The notes under the pieces: generated by a model
What the model was told of the DNA's origin: nothing
Databases searched by the model: none
Seen by the model: the letters and a program-made list of their open reading frames with translations, nothing else
Shown: positions 23,752 through 36,562 of the stretch, piece after piece
Layout of the letters: each line of letters opens with the position of its first letter
How positions within the stretch are numbered: the first letter of the stretch is position 1
Source: Coriolopsis trogii
Taxonomy: Eukaryota; Basidiomycota; Agaricomycetes; Polyporales; Polyporaceae
Direction of reading: 5' to 3'
Length of the DNA stretch: 64,000 nucleotides
Assembly (NCBI GenBank): GCA_020543525.1
Contig: JAHYIO010000002.1
Span: 367,714-431,713, forward strand
Program-made: the position numbers and the translations under genes

Positions 23752-25542
23752 TCACAGATTGTCGATTTCTTTTTCTGTTGTCGTTCCCTTCGATATTGCG
23801 TTTGCCGCCATACTATCTCGTCTCCCCCGTCTCCCCAAGTAAGTATAACGACACGAACCAACGCCTAACCTCCGTCACTTCGAGTATGCGCATCTTCGTT
23901 GGGTCGCTGCAACCGAAACATCCGCGACGTAGTCTTTTCGTCTCTCGCAACAAACAGCACAAACTCAGATCCACAACTGCCTCCACGAATCTTACCCGTC
24001 CTTCCAACCCACAGTGACCTCCATCCACTCTGCCTTTCCCGTTTGCGCGCCCTCTCGAGTGTACCATAAACCTCCAATCTCGACCGCCCGAGCGCAACGT
24101 CAAAGAGGGCCGTATCCACGCGTTCGAGCTCGTCAGACCGACCGGAGCTCTCAGCTCCTACTCATGATGGGGCACTGGGGGGGGGGGGGGGGGGCTCGAG
24201 TAAACTGGATATGGTCGCACCGTATACGCACCAGCGAACTCGCGGGATCAAGGTGTGGGCATACGACATGACGACTTCGGACGAGCAGCGGGGCGCGAGA
24301 CGGAGGGTTCGTTGTTGGCGGTTCGAGTTGTCGGGGTCGTCGGCTTGCGTTCGCCTGTGTCGATGGTCGATCTTCGCGGCGCGCGGGGTAGATCCTGCTG
24401 GCTGGGGAACGGAGAACTGTAAGCGACGTTGTCGAGAGAGGCCGATGAAAGACAGAGAGGATAAGAGAGACGAGAAGGCGGAAGGTCGCATATCGGGAAA
24501 CGTTGAGCTGTCGGAATGCATGCTGTTTGTCGCGTGCACAAGAAAGCGAACGTATCGGTGGACAACGTATAGGTTATAACAACGAAAGCATCGACAGCAA
24601 GACCGACAAGACAAGACAGCGAAACGACGACGGCGGTGGGGGAGCGATATACGACAGGAACAGAAGAAGGGGCTACGGGATACAGAGAATACATGCGGCT
24701 TTGTTCGTTGTCCGTCTAAAAACTACTATTTACATCCTACGCGGTAGGTATGTACAACGCCCCACCGCCCTCGAGGGACGAGGGGCGAATGTTCTATCCT
24801 TCACGTTGGGTGAAGGCGGGGAGGGAGAGAAAGGGAGGGGTGATGTCTTGTGGCTGGCATCCTACACGCGCACGGACAAGGGAACACAGGCTGAAGCCAG
24901 CTGTCGGCTCCCAAATACGCACGCGTGCAGGATGGCATTACATGCCACGAGTGATTGGCGAGGAGGAGGAGAGGAGGAGGAAGGAGGGTGATAAACGTGA
25001 GCGCGAGGCTCAACGCCGGGATGAGAGCGAGGGTGATCGTATGTGAGGAAGGTGGTAGGCAACGGCAGGGGAAGCTACTCGTACAACCTCGACAAGAGCT
25101 TCGACTTCGACTATCGACGGAGGATCGCAATTGCGAGAACGAGGCGGGAAGGGAAACACTGGACGCTACTGTACACGGTAAACACTACGGCCTATATCCG
25201 ACAATCGTACAATATCAAGAACAACAATCGGCGAGGCACCGAGACAGAATGTTCGCAAAAGACAGGAGGAGGAGCGAGGGGGGAGAGCAAGGCATACAAA
25301 CTACAAGAAAAGCCCAAGAAATTGACACTCACTATCGTACAACACACTGGCAGACACGGGAGCCAGGAAGCGAGACCGGACATGAGGGAGCGACAGAGAC
25401 GGAGACTAGAGAGAGACGTCACGGTCATAACGAACGCATCAGAGCAAAGGAGCACAGACATACACGATAGCAGAACTGCCCAAGATCAGACCAGGCCCAG
25501 AAATCTGGGAGGGACGCAAATGTCCTCGTCGGATGTCCTTCT
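23752..25542. other. Purine/pyrimidine-biased region downstream of the WOPR gene, with a G18 tract
   Basis: No supported gene. The stretch 24.4-25.5 kb is strongly purine-rich on the plus strand (GAGA/GGAGG runs), so the minus strand, which is the sense strand of the WOPR gene ending at 25543, is pyrimidine-rich here. It may be a long 3' UTR or terminator region. A run of 18 G lies at 24177-24194. Confidence 0.45.
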
Positions 25543-28037
25543 TCATGCCCCGCCTCCACCGCTTGTCCCGCCGCCACCACTGCTCCTCACGTCGCTCTCG
25601 GTGATATCCTGAATGCTTGAACCTCCGTGGGCTTGTGAGGTGCTCGACGTCGGCGGATAGCTGCTGTAAGAGGGCCACGGCAACGGGGGAGGGTACGCAG
25701 CATACCCGTGAGGTGGTGGCGGAGGATAGTATGACGAGTACGGGGCGGCTGTCGGTGCCGGTGCGGCGTCGCCGGACGAGTAGGGGTACGTCGACGAAGC
25801 AGCGGTGGCGCTGGCAGGGGGCGGTGAAGGGCTGTCTTGCGGGGGCGTGGTGGCATGAGGAGGGGGAAGAGGAGGGTAAGGAGCAGGCGAATACACGTGA
25901 GGAACCGGATACGGCGGAGGCACCGGATAGTAGGTGTAGGGGTAGGGAGGGGGGATGCTAGGGTCGGCGTAGGCGGGTTGCGGTTGGTGGACGGAAACAG
26001 CTGCGGTCTGGGACTGAGAATCCGCTCCTGTGGCTTCCCCTTGACTAGAAGCTGAGTTGTTCTTCTTTCTCGAGCGCTTTGGGGCATTCGCAGTCGGGCC
26101 GTAGGGGTCGTACCGCTTTGCCCGCTTGCTCGGTCCGGCATCAGAGTCGGCATAATAGCCATTGGAGAGAGGTGCTGGGAGCAAGCGGGGAGACAACTCT
26201 ACGTCGTCAGCCTCACCCCTGTACCGTGGAATCCCGTCGACGCCAATTTCGACCTTCGGAGGATTGCGGAAGTGGGTTTTATCGAGATACTCCGGGCTGA
26301 TAGTGAGCGAAGCCAATTCAGGCAGCGATGACGGTGAGCGCAGGCGGCCTTGTTCGACGTCCTCAATCTTGTAGTATGAGATAAGGTGTTGCGCAACGCC
26401 TCCTATCGTGAGTGAGAAGGTCTGGAACATATGGTCAGCGTCATTATCGGCGACAAGACGGCCTGTGCAGGACGAGAATGGAGAGCCGAGGCGTGGAATC
26501 GAAAGCCTGCGAGGGCTGACGACATGGCTGCATAATCACCCCAGAACTCCGCGCTATCTGCCAACGGTTGGCAGGGAAGGGACGCGTGGTGGCAGCCACA
26601 TACGCGGGGGGTGTTCAGCAGAACTCCCGTGCCCACGCAGACGCCGCGAGAAGCCATCCCAGGACCCAGACCAATCTATGCTATGAGGAACGGGTCGCAT
26701 GCGTATCGCACAGTGCAGGGCATGCCGGCATATGCTCGTGAAGAGCCAGCCGCAAGTGAAGGGCGAGTACGACACAAGACCAGCTGCAGCATCTGAACAA
26801 CTGGTGGCGCGAGGTGGACGTAGAGTGGGCGCGTGAGGCGTTCAGGATAGGCCTAGGACCATGCGCGTATGATCAGAGAGCCGAGCAGCCACAAATAGCA
26901 CCACCCCGTTCTCCTTGGGAAGGCGTAGCAGTGCCTGCTTCTCAACTTCGCTCTCGGCTAGACCAATCAATGTCGCTCAACGACTGAGGCAGGACATGAC
27001 GCGTAGTGCGAGTGGCCCTGATGCACGACCAACACAACAGTGTGTATGTGCAAAGCCGTGAACGCTGCCGGCCTTGTCGGCCACGATGGCAGGAACGGGG
27101 TGTGACGCGATAGGGGCAGCACAAGCACCCTGGTGGTCCAAGCGCAATATGGCCATCCATATCTGGGCACGGAGAAAGACGCGACCAATGGGTGAGCGTC
27201 GCGATGGGAAGCGACCGCGACTTGGGCCACCAGAAGCCGCATATACCCCAAATGACTCCGACCAGACGTCAAGAAGAGCCACTATCAGGATGCCGCTGAC
27301 CGTCCTGTGCGCGGAGCAGCCAATGCGAACAGGGAGAGGAACGGTTCGAGACGCATATAGTCGCCGTAGATGCGCACGTTTGACAGATGGGAGAAAGAGG
27401 GTCATGGTGTGCTTATCGGTACGAGTCCAGCACAGACGGAGAGCGCAATGGTCGAGCAAGACTCGCACCGACGCGTACCACGCAAGGGCAACGGAAGGGT
27501 ACGGAGGCAAGGGCAGAACAGAGGAGGGAGAGGAAGCGAATGACATACCTTCTTCATCATGCCTCCCGGCTTGAACTTGTAGCTATTGGTGAGACTGCCC
27601 ACAAGGAGTCGCTCCCGCTGCCTGTCAATTCCGAGACGGCTGGCCTCGCTCTTGGGACGAGAGAGAGTCTGACCTTCCTGCTTGACACCGTCCGGCTCTT
27701 CGACGGGAGGAGCAGGCTCAGCGCGAGCGCTCCTATGGCCTGCGCCCCTTTTCTCCGTCTCGCGATAGAGGAGGAAGTTGCCCAGGATCCTGCTGGGGCT
27801 CCAGAAGAAACCGTCTGTCCACCGCTTGATGCCGCTCTCGTCCTCGTCGAAGACGAAGACAGAGCCGGAGGTGATCATCTTGCGCTCAGAGTCGACAAGA
27901 CGACGGGTCACGCGTGGGATCAAACCCCTCCGCGCGGCCTCGAGGATGAGCAGGGCGTCGCCCGTCGTCTCTATCCAGCCCGACCAGGGAGGCTCGGTCC
28001 ATTGGGTGTTGCTCGATTGGGAGTCGTGGCCCGACAT
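25543..28037 (-). CDS. WOPR-domain (Gti1/Pac2 family) transcription regulator
   Basis: Predicted sequence-specific DNA-binding regulator of the Gti1/Pac2/Wor1 family. Two exons, 28037-27549 and 26421-25543, join in frame to 455 aa. The N-terminal half of the WOPR fold is in exon 1: 'GWIETTGDALLILEAARRG', 'RRLVDSERKMITSGSVFVF', 'IKRWTDGFFWSPSR'. After an acidic/basic linker comes 'SLTNSYKFKPGGMMKK', which continues directly into exon 2 as 'TFSLTIGGVAQHLISYYK', the second WOPR half. The remaining 230 residues are rich in Pro, Tyr, Ser and Ala with a Gly-rich end, typical of low-complexity tails in this family. Members control morphology, mating or virulence switches in other fungi, so a developmental role is likely but inferred. 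The 1127-bp intron between the WOPR halves is far longer than others here. Confidence 0.9.
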
Positions 28038-30421
28038 GAGGGTGGGTGCGCGGACGAGTGATGGGAGCTGCACATCGCCGATATCGACCAGGCAAACACC
28101 AGCAGCAACGGCAAGGACGATGGGGACGCGTCGAGGACGACCGGGACGTCAGCGAAAATACGAACAAAGTTTGGAAACAAAGTTGACTGACCGCGAGGTA
28201 GATTCCTCGGGCTGGTGGGCGAGGCAAGACAAGGTTCGCGCCCCGCCCTGCCGACAGCGCCACAATAAGTGGTCCTCCGCCCAGCCATTTTGAATCTCCG
28301 AACCAAGCTCCGCTCCTTCAGCCACAATCTGACCCGCCCGGTCTCCCTAAGAGGGCAGTCGCGGCGCGGTCTTCCTAGTTTGTCCTCTCCTCCCGCCTCG
28401 TCTGCGCCGTCCCCCACCTTGACTTGTTTTTTTTTTCTTGTTTTCTGCCGGCAAACCCAAGAATCAAACACAGCAAACATAGATCTCGTATCAAGACACG
28501 CGGACATCTCCAGGACTGCCGCACGAACCTGACATCGAACCTAAATTACCCGATGAATTTCGTGACCATTCTCCCAAACTGCGCACGTCTTCGCGGAGTG
28601 TCGATCACTTCGCTGTGCAGGCACAACCCAACTGCTGAATGGACGAGCCAGAACTCTCCCTACTTCTGGTCCAAGCGCTCTCCGAACTGAAAACTATATC
28701 TCTCGGCTAACACTCTCTACACGAGGGTCCGGGATTCTCTCCCCGAGGAGGACTTGCGCCGACTGGCGACCTGCACCAGTCTTCTCCCGCGAAAACATGC
28801 AACGGACGACGTGTTCGAACACTTCACGTCTGGGCACGGCCTGAAAAGTACCCTCGGTTATTCCAGCAGTCGTCTAAGCTTACTCACGAGGCTTGGAATT
28901 TTCCGCCGGTTTTGGGCAGCGCATTCAACCCCGCCAGCTCAGAGTTGATGCGCCGCACAGCGGGGCTGTCGCTCTCGGATACGCTCGTTGTGATGCGGAG
29001 ACTGGATCTCTCTCTCCCGAATCTGCACATGGCAGGGAACGCCTCCGCCTCCCACCGCTGGCACTTGTCTCCACACCGTGAGGTCGTTCGCTCCTCGTTC
29101 TCTGGGCTGCTTCCTGCACAGTCATACTGCATACTGTTGGAACCCTCGTCTCGCCTTGGTCTGTGCTGGGAAACGAACGGTCTCGTTTGTATATCTTCTG
29201 GACCCCACCATCGATGACCTTGGAATAATCTCGGCAGCTTTGGACGGACTCGCGCGTACGGATGCCGCCCGTGTGGTGGCCCTCATCGCATCGTTCAGTC
29301 GAACCCTCAACACTGTCGCTGGAGATGCCACCTACGCGGAGATTACGAACGGCTCCACGGCCGGTGGCAGTAACTATCGTCCGATGACGGTGGGCAGTGT
29401 ACGCCATGCAGCGGGGTCCGGAGCAGTGAGTGGACGGACGTCGCATCTCTTTCGTCAACACCGCAGTGCAGCGCTCTGGGACTTGCAGTCGTGTGTCGCC
29501 ACCCAGGTCCCGGGCCAAATTGCTTGTCCGTGCCACGATGGATTGCATGGCCTTGAGAGCCGTATACGTCATCTCCCTCTCCGTCAATCCTCCCTCTCCC
29601 GCCCAATCCCCGTCTAGTCTCTCTCATTTCGAGCTCTCGGGCTACGGACGGACAGCACCACTACTGGCAACGCACAGGGCAGGTACGCTATTCCGTCGTG
29701 GACAACAACGTATCGTGACGCTATCCAATCTGCCGTATTGACGTGGCCTAGGTTGGGGGCCCCGCGCTGCTCTCCTTCTGGCCTTCTGTCAACTTCCGCC
29801 ACCAAGTCCTTTGACACCTCATCCAACGCATTCGTCTTATGCCATTTGCAGGGATGCCCCGTTGGACGATACGGACATGTACGGGGGCTGGTGGGTACGA
29901 TCGTCGCGCAGAAGGGTGTGATTGTCATGGTGCGTCAGGACGGGCTACGTGGGCGTCGTAGTGTCGTCCGGGTAAGTATGATGTACTGTCACACTGTCGT
30001 AATGGCAGATAGCAGTGTGGAAGTCAAGCCCCGCTCCGTGCGCTTCTAGCATGAAGGTCTACGGCCCCGGGACCTGCATATGGTACGCGCGTTACGTGGG
30101 TACATACATCAACGACTCGGACGGACCGGATTCTTTGTGAAAGGAATGTTCAAACCAGATTGTTCCGGACAGCTAGGCTCAGGCTTGCCTTCGGGTACGT
30201 GAACTATCATGATATCTCCCTGAATGTGTGTACCATTAACGTCACCATCCGTCTGCGCTTAGATTCATGGACTAACTAACAGCTGATACGAGGATACACA
30301 TTGCAAAACCAGATGTACATCACGAAGACAGACTACACATCATCCCACATGCCAGCTTCTTATCCGACCGCAACCGTGCACACGACTACGAGAGACATCT
30401 AGACTAAGCCCGCTTGATCCC
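28038..30421. other. WOPR upstream region and unassigned sequence
   Basis: 28.04-28.7 kb is presumably the promoter and 5' UTR of the WOPR gene; it contains a T-rich tract (about 28426-28440). From 28.75 to 30.05 kb several plus-strand open pieces occur, for example one containing 'DTLVVMRRLDLSLPNLHMAG' near 28.98-29.04 kb and another at 29.2-29.4 kb containing 'IISAALDGLARTDAARVVAL'. They lack a consistent start, splice chain or recognised domain. A decayed gene or chance frames are both possible. Confidence 0.3.
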
Positions 30422-33280
30422 CTACAACGAGGTTGTGCCCTTTGGAGGAGGCGTCCGACCAGGCTCGCGAACAGAAGGCTGCTGCACCGGCACTGACTTC
30501 GCCCAGTCTTCCGACATCTTCAGCCGCTTGTGGTTGGTCATGCTGTATCTCCCGGGGAGGGTCGGTCCAAGGACGCCGCTCTCAGGCTGCTCCCAGTCAG
30601 CGGGCAGCCGGTCCCCGAGCTTGTCGTGGAGGGGCCAAGTCATCCATTGTGCTGCGTCGTTCAGGTAGTGCAACATTACAGCGTGAGTCTCGACATCCCG
30701 TGCCAGTTCGCGCTCGTCTTCCGTAGGTCCATCGGCAGCTTTGGCAGGTCTTCGCGCGCGTGAAGGCCGAGTCGGGAAAGACGCAGAGAATTCGTCTCCG
30801 TGGAAGGCGGCAGAGGAGGTGAGGGGGTGAGGAGGGAGCGGAGGAGGTACGTTATTCTTCCGCTTTTGCAGGTAGTCAAAGAGCTTCACGCGATGATTAG
30901 CCTTGAAGTATGAGAGAAGTACTGCCAAGACAGTGTCCATGGGACTGTGAAACTTGAGGGTTTCCATGGGGCTGATGGCGAGTTCTCCGGTCCGCATGGC
31001 AGTGGACTTCTTTTCTCCACATGCGTACGTTCCATGAACCATCGTGAAGGAGTAGAAGAATCGCTCGATGTACGTGGCCACCATGTTGTTATCGAGGTTG
31101 GACTGGAGATACCGAACCGCGTGATAGAGTATGACGTATAGGAACGCCTCCAGCTCGTCGCAGGTTTCAACTGGCTTAGGACGCGACAACAAGGCCACCG
31201 ACATGAACTGTTCAGTACCCTGATTCTCAACGTGAGCATACACTTGAAACTAGATAAGTAACGCCAACACACCGTTCGTCCTGATTGACGACGCCCTAGA
31301 GTTACATCTGCTAGGTCGATCGGCTTCGACAACTCCAGTCCACCAATAGGCCGGTCCATCTGATTCGACGGCTTCCATCCTGACCACGGATTACCTTCGG
31401 CCAGATCAGAATATTGCCACTGCTGATGTCCCGATGGCGAATGCAAGCGTTGGTCTCTGCTTGATAGTGCGCTTAGGGGGAGAGGGATCATTCAGTAGCG
31501 CAGTAGTAACATCGTATATCGACGTACCGAAAATAGAGTTGTTCACGAGTGCGATTAGCTGTCCTCCGTATTGAAAAGCACTGAGGGGCATAGCGACTTC
31601 CTCTACTACGATCCGGTAGTGTCGATGCGGTCGCAAGGGGCACTTAGTGCCGTAATGGGTCGTGCTGCGAGTAACGCTTCTAGAGATTGGTCGCTTTCGC
31701 TTGTTATTCGATACAGGGGACGAAGACAGCGATGAGGCCATGGAAGACGTCGAGGAAGTCTTATCAGAATCAGCAGAGGAGGGATGCTCCTCCATCCACC
31801 ACTTAGGCGTAAGCGTTTCCTGATTTTCGATATCTCCGTGACAGACAAGCGTAGGAACATAAAACACCTGGTGTTTGTTGAGGAGAGCTAGCACGGTCCC
31901 TTCCTGGTCGACCAGAAGGTAATGTGCTCGCCACGCGTCCTTAAGCCAGACAAACCGACCTGTGCGAGGATCATAGGCGACGTAGCCTCGTGTTCCTCGG
32001 CCAGCCAACCCCTTCGCGCAAAAGGATGGCTTGCCGACGAGTCAACGTTCCGCCCTGCCCGTCCGGGACTTTGAGACGATAGCGAGGCCATGCGGGATCC
32101 AACGACTTCCCGAATCGTTCTCGAACATAGTCGTAGATGATGTTCGGCTTCTTGCCTTTTCCGTCTTCGTCGAGCTCCTCGGGTAGTTCGCCTGGTTGGA
32201 GCGTATGTTCTGCGTGCTTGATATCGCTTTCCAGTCGATACTGCGCGTCTTCCATGGCAATGTAGTCGGGATCGTGCGAATCGAGTCGTTCAGCCGATTG
32301 ATCCATACCCAGCCGGACGTCCGTGCAATGTGACATGCGCCATAGGACGTCGCAATAGAACTCCCATTCCTCGTAGTAGTCAAGGAGCCTGGTCACAATA
32401 CACCCAGACCAATCCCAGCGGATGAAGCGGCATTGACGTCCAAGGACAAGAAGCATGAAGACGGCGACGCGCTGCTGGACCGCAAAACTAGCTCTGCGTA
32501 CGTGATCATCTGGCCCCAGGTCTTCTTGCGAGAAGTGATATATCGGCAGGCTCGAAGCCCCTCGCTGGGTCCTCGCTGAATGGGTCGAGCCCGGGGTCGC
32601 CACGTAAGTATTCCACTGCAACCAGTTGGTCGGCCCAGTGGGGCATACTACTGTCGCCCGACGCTACAGAGGGGCGGTAGAACGCAGCATCATGCTTCTG
32701 CCGGTCCTCGTCGTCCATCATGGAGTCCGGTTGAGGGGGCACAAGCAAATCTTGAGGCCAGCTGCTAGATCTTGGCCGTTCACTGCACCAATCTGGTATA
32801 ACCAAGCAGTCAGAAAGAGCTATGTGCACGAAAATGCCCAAAACTCACGAACTTGTCAGCGACTGTGTCGTCGGTCATGTTTTCAGCGTCGGCCAGGTCC
32901 CAAAAGGGGTTCACACTTCTCTTCTTACTGTGATAACTCTGCAACACGTCAGATGGCCCCAAAAGAGAATGGGTACGGACGACGTTACCGATGTCGATGC
33001 GACCAAGGGTGGGGAAGCGCGTATAGAGCCTGAGGATCTCAGCTGACAAGGAAAGAATTCATCAGCGAATTCGCCAACTTCTGCCTTCACCGTGTGATAT
33101 GCCATTTTGTGTTGGTACAGAGCGTCGCTGATAGTCGGATTATGCGCAAATTTGGGCCTCTCCGAAGGACAAGTACGGTGGTGGCCCTCGACACTGGCAG
33201 GACAAACTTGGGTCTGGACGGCGAGAAGGCTGGAGGGTGCACAAAGCTAGAGGTAATGGAGCACAAGTTCAAGGGTTTGA
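30422..33280 (-). pseudogene. FunK1 kinase pseudogene (copy G)
   Basis: Homologous along its whole length to genes C and E (same subfamily), but broken by several small indels. The C-terminal exon (to 30422) and the segment with 'AGRGTRGYVAYD' and 'RFVWLKDAWR' are intact, and the catalytic loop 'IRHRDISSGNILIWPK' is still readable. Disruptions visible against C and E: near 31335 a base is missing in the 'VDWE' codons (CTCCAG here, CTCCCAG in E). Near 32040 the frame shifts before 'GKPSF'. Near 32484 one base is missing within 'ELVFAVQQ'. Near 32735 the frame shifts before 'DSMMDDEDRQ'. Another shift lies near 33040, after 'EFADEFFPC'. Splice signals at exon ends are largely preserved, so decay looks recent. 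Sequencing errors at homopolymers could explain one or two of these, hardly all. Confidence 0.8.
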
Positions 33281-33293
33281 CTATCGAGTCCAC

Positions 33294-33617
33294 GCAAGCG
33301 TAACCGAAAAGAAGGTTGAGTGTGGTGGTAGAAGTTGAAGATCAACTTGCGACACGTTCCTTTTCCGGATGTTCATACATCATAACAAGCGCTCACAAGA
33401 CTGGGGCCCTGGGCGACGGGACATCAGCACAACAAGCGCCGTTGTAATTCCTCCCCACCCGCTTGCGAGACCATGAGTTGAACGAAAACAACAGCCTTTC
33501 TGGAGTTCCGAGACATGAGCGATGATCATGCGCAAAATCACACTCGATTGCTCACAATACGACAGAGATACTGAACAAATACATCTTACTAAGCAAAGTA
33601 GACGAGTCGATAACACC
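33294..33617. other. Short intergenic region between FunK1 copies G and E
   Basis: 5' remnant of pseudogene G and 3' flank of gene E. Nothing else is seen. Confidence 0.5.
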
Positions 33618-36499
33618 TTAGAAGGCTGTACCATTGCGACCACATCGCCCAGGTGAGATGTCCTCTTCCTCAACCACCAAGCGTTGACTTCCCCCCGCGC
33701 GCGGAGGAGTAACCGGCTTACGGAACTGCTGGGGTGCGAGCGGCAAGGACGCTACCCCGTCGACTCGGTTATACTTCGCTCGCTTACTGCCCAACGTCGA
33801 TGCCACTGGTGCGAACTTGTTCTTCGTCTTCCACGTCACGGGGATACGATCGCCCACCTTGTCGTCCATACGCCAGTTTGGGTCTTTAAAGAACTCCTGG
33901 AAAAGACTCTTGACGGCTTGGTGGGTGAAGACCTTGGCCGCAGCGTCCTTGTCTTCCGGGGTCGGAGGTTTGCGCACTGTCCAGCTCCTATAGTTCGTCG
34001 ACTCCTCTTCTTCGCGTTCTACGAAAAGATCGGCGATGGAAGAGGTGGGCTGAATAGCGTTATTCTGCCGTGATGCCTTGACCGCCTGGGGTTTGCGCAT
34101 CCGGAGTTCGCGCTCATACTTCTGGACAGCATGATGAGAGCAAAACCAGGCCAACAGGACGTCAAGCAAGGAGTCCATGGGTCCATCGAAGGAGAGCGGG
34201 TTTGACCCGATGAGTAGTTGACCGGTCTTGATTGCCTCGGACTTGACCGCGCCGCAGTGCCATGTCCCGTTGTAGTATCCGAAGGTGTCAAAAAAGTCGT
34301 CGATGTAGTTGGCTACGTCATCACCAGAGCAGTTCGACCAGAGGTAACGGACGGCGTAGTACAGGACAACGTAGAGGAACGCCTCGAGCTCGTCGCATAT
34401 CTCAACTGGCTTGGGTCGGGATAGCAGAGCGACGGACATGAACTGCCATGTCCCCTAGTGTGGTCCAAAATGTCAGATTTCTGGTTCGACGAGGAGAGTT
34501 GGGTAGCTATATACTCACCGTCCTTTCTGGCTGACGTGGCAGCTGCTTGACGTGCACTTCACCGATAGGCTTCGACATCTCCCAGTCAACGAGGAGGCCA
34601 GTCCACACCATGACATACACATCGAGCTTCTCTTTGTAGACGATCCTTGGATAGATCAAGATGTTTGAGCCGCTGATATCTCGATGGAGAATTCCAGGCT
34701 TCGGAAGAGTCGCAGCCTGCTCGTGAGCTGCGTAGAGAAGATGGACGTTTCAGAAACGCTCAAATTCTAGTATGAGGACTTACTCACCAACTATACAGTC
34801 ATAAACGAGAACCACCAGCTGCCTGCCGTTCTTGAATTGGGTAAGTCGCATGGCAACCTCCTCTTCCACCAAGCGATAATGTTTGTGCAACCGGAGAGGA
34901 CATTGCGGAGTGGATCCGTTGCGAGAAGAAGCATGCCGAGTCTCGGATCGTTTCGACAGGACTGCCTCGGGGATGTCGTCGGGATCGTCGTCACGCCGCT
35001 TGCGCTTGTGGGTCGAAGAGTATGCAGAAGATGCTTGACTGAACGACGATGAATGAATAGTGACCATGTTCGAAGAGGGCGAGGACGTGTTCATGATCTG
35101 ACGATTCTTGCGTTCCCACCAGCGCGGAGTCAATGTCTCTTGATCGCCAATATCGCCATGACATACGAGGGTAGGGACGTTCTTGACCCCAGCGTCCCGA
35201 AGTACTGCCAGCACGTCCCCCTCCTTGTCGAGCAGGATGTAGTGGGCACGCCATGCATCCTTCAGCCACACAAAACGACCTGTGGAGAGATCGAAGGCAA
35301 CGTAGCCACGTGTCCCTCTTCCCGCCATCCCCTTCGCACGGAAGACAGGTTTGCAGATGAGGAACTTGCGAGGGGGGCCATCACCGCAGGGGACTTCAAC
35401 GCAGTACCTCGGCCACAGACTTTGAAGGCTGTCAGCGAACATTCTGCGAACATAGGCGAAGGTGAACGGGGCCTCGGGTACGGATCCCTCTGGGAGAAGA
35501 CGCTCCTCTTCATCGACGTCGTTCGGATGAGGCCTCGCCACGGAGTCCATTAACTTGTAGTCCTCGTCGTCCGGGCGCACCCGGGTCGCTGTCGGGTCGA
35601 GACCGAGCTGTTCATCGGAGCATCCAGAGATGCGCTCGAGGACGTCACAGAAGAACTCCCACTCTTCGTAGTAGTCAAGCGCCTTGGTGACGATAGTTCC
35701 TGACCTGTCCCAGCGGATGAACCGGCATCGGCGGCCGAAGACAACGAGCATAAAGAGAGCGACACGTTGTTGGACGGAAAAGATGAGCTCGGCGTAGGTG
35801 ATAATCTGGCCTCTGATCTTCGTGCGACCTTCAGCGCCGGCAGGGGCGACTTCCTCCTCGTTGTCCTCGAACGGGTCGTAGGCTGTGCCATGACGCTTGA
35901 ATTCGATCGCGACGAGCTGGTCCGCCCAATGAGGTCTGCCATCATCGGGAGCCACCTCGCTGCGATAGAGCGCGGCGTCAATCTTCTGCCCGTCGTCATC
36001 GATTGCCTTCGGATCCGGCCTGTCTCCGCACAGGCAAAGCTTCAGCCCAGGGACAAGCTTTTCGTCGTTGACGATTGATGTCTACCGATATGTAAGTCTA
36101 ACCAGCGGATTAAGGGCGTCCCAGGCGCGAAACACTCACAAATTTCTCAGAAATAGGTTTCTCCAGCATGTTCTCGGCATCCTTCAGATCTTTAAAGGGG
36201 TTGACAGTGCGACGAGGGCGCGAGTGGGATGGAACTGCGGGGATGGTTGAGGGGGTGGGTGTGGCGACTGTCGGCGTCGATGGTGGTGCAGCCAGTGATG
36301 GCGATACGAGTGGAGAGAGGCCGGTGATGCGCGGAAAGAACTCGTCAGTGAACTCGCCAAGTTCTGCCCCCACACCACGATGTGCCATGTCTTGCGCTGA
36401 CTTTATGCGTCGCTGGGCGAGGGTATCTGGCGCAGTCTTGCTTCCCTCACGGCTACTGTAGTGGTTCTTAGAGTAGGGCGTAGTGGTGTGCTCAGCCAT
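33618..36499 (-). CDS. FunK1 fungal-type protein kinase (gene E)
   Basis: Intact kinase of the same subfamily as gene C. Exons 36499-36140, 36081-34788, 34727-34519, 34454-33618 splice in frame to 899 aa with introns of 58, 60 and 64 bp. Motifs: 'AGRGTRGYVAFD' then 'RFVWLKDAWR' (VAIK-like lysine), catalytic loop 'ILHRDISGSNILI' (about 564-576), 'VDWEMSK' at the DFG position, and 'GTWQFMSVALL' opening the last exon. The linker before the catalytic loop is Ser-rich with KRKRR. An earlier in-frame ATG (36535) lies only about 20 bp from the TATA box, so ATG 36499 is preferred; its spacing to the TATA box equals that of gene C. Pseudogene G directly downstream lies in the same orientation, indicating tandem duplication. 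Confidence 0.9.
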
Positions 36500-36549
36500 G
36501 GAGAAAAGTTGAAAGAGGAAGTGGAGAAGCAACATACTGTCGAGAGCAC

Positions 36550-36562
36550 GACTTATATATCT
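36550..36562 (-). promoter_or_regulatory. TATA box of FunK1 gene E
   Basis: The minus strand reads GAGATATATAAGTCG about 55 bp before ATG 36499, matching the gene C arrangement. Further upstream (about 36680-36735) lies the block shared with the gene C promoter. Confidence 0.7.

Noticed and set aside
24248..24694. Minus-strand frame downstream of the WOPR gene
   Set aside because: Pyrimidine-rich low-complexity translation without start context or splice partners; more likely 3' UTR or terminator region.
28925..29587. 220-codon minus-strand frame
   Set aside because: Low coding character, starts with a non-ATG codon, and overlaps better-looking plus-strand pieces; no domain.
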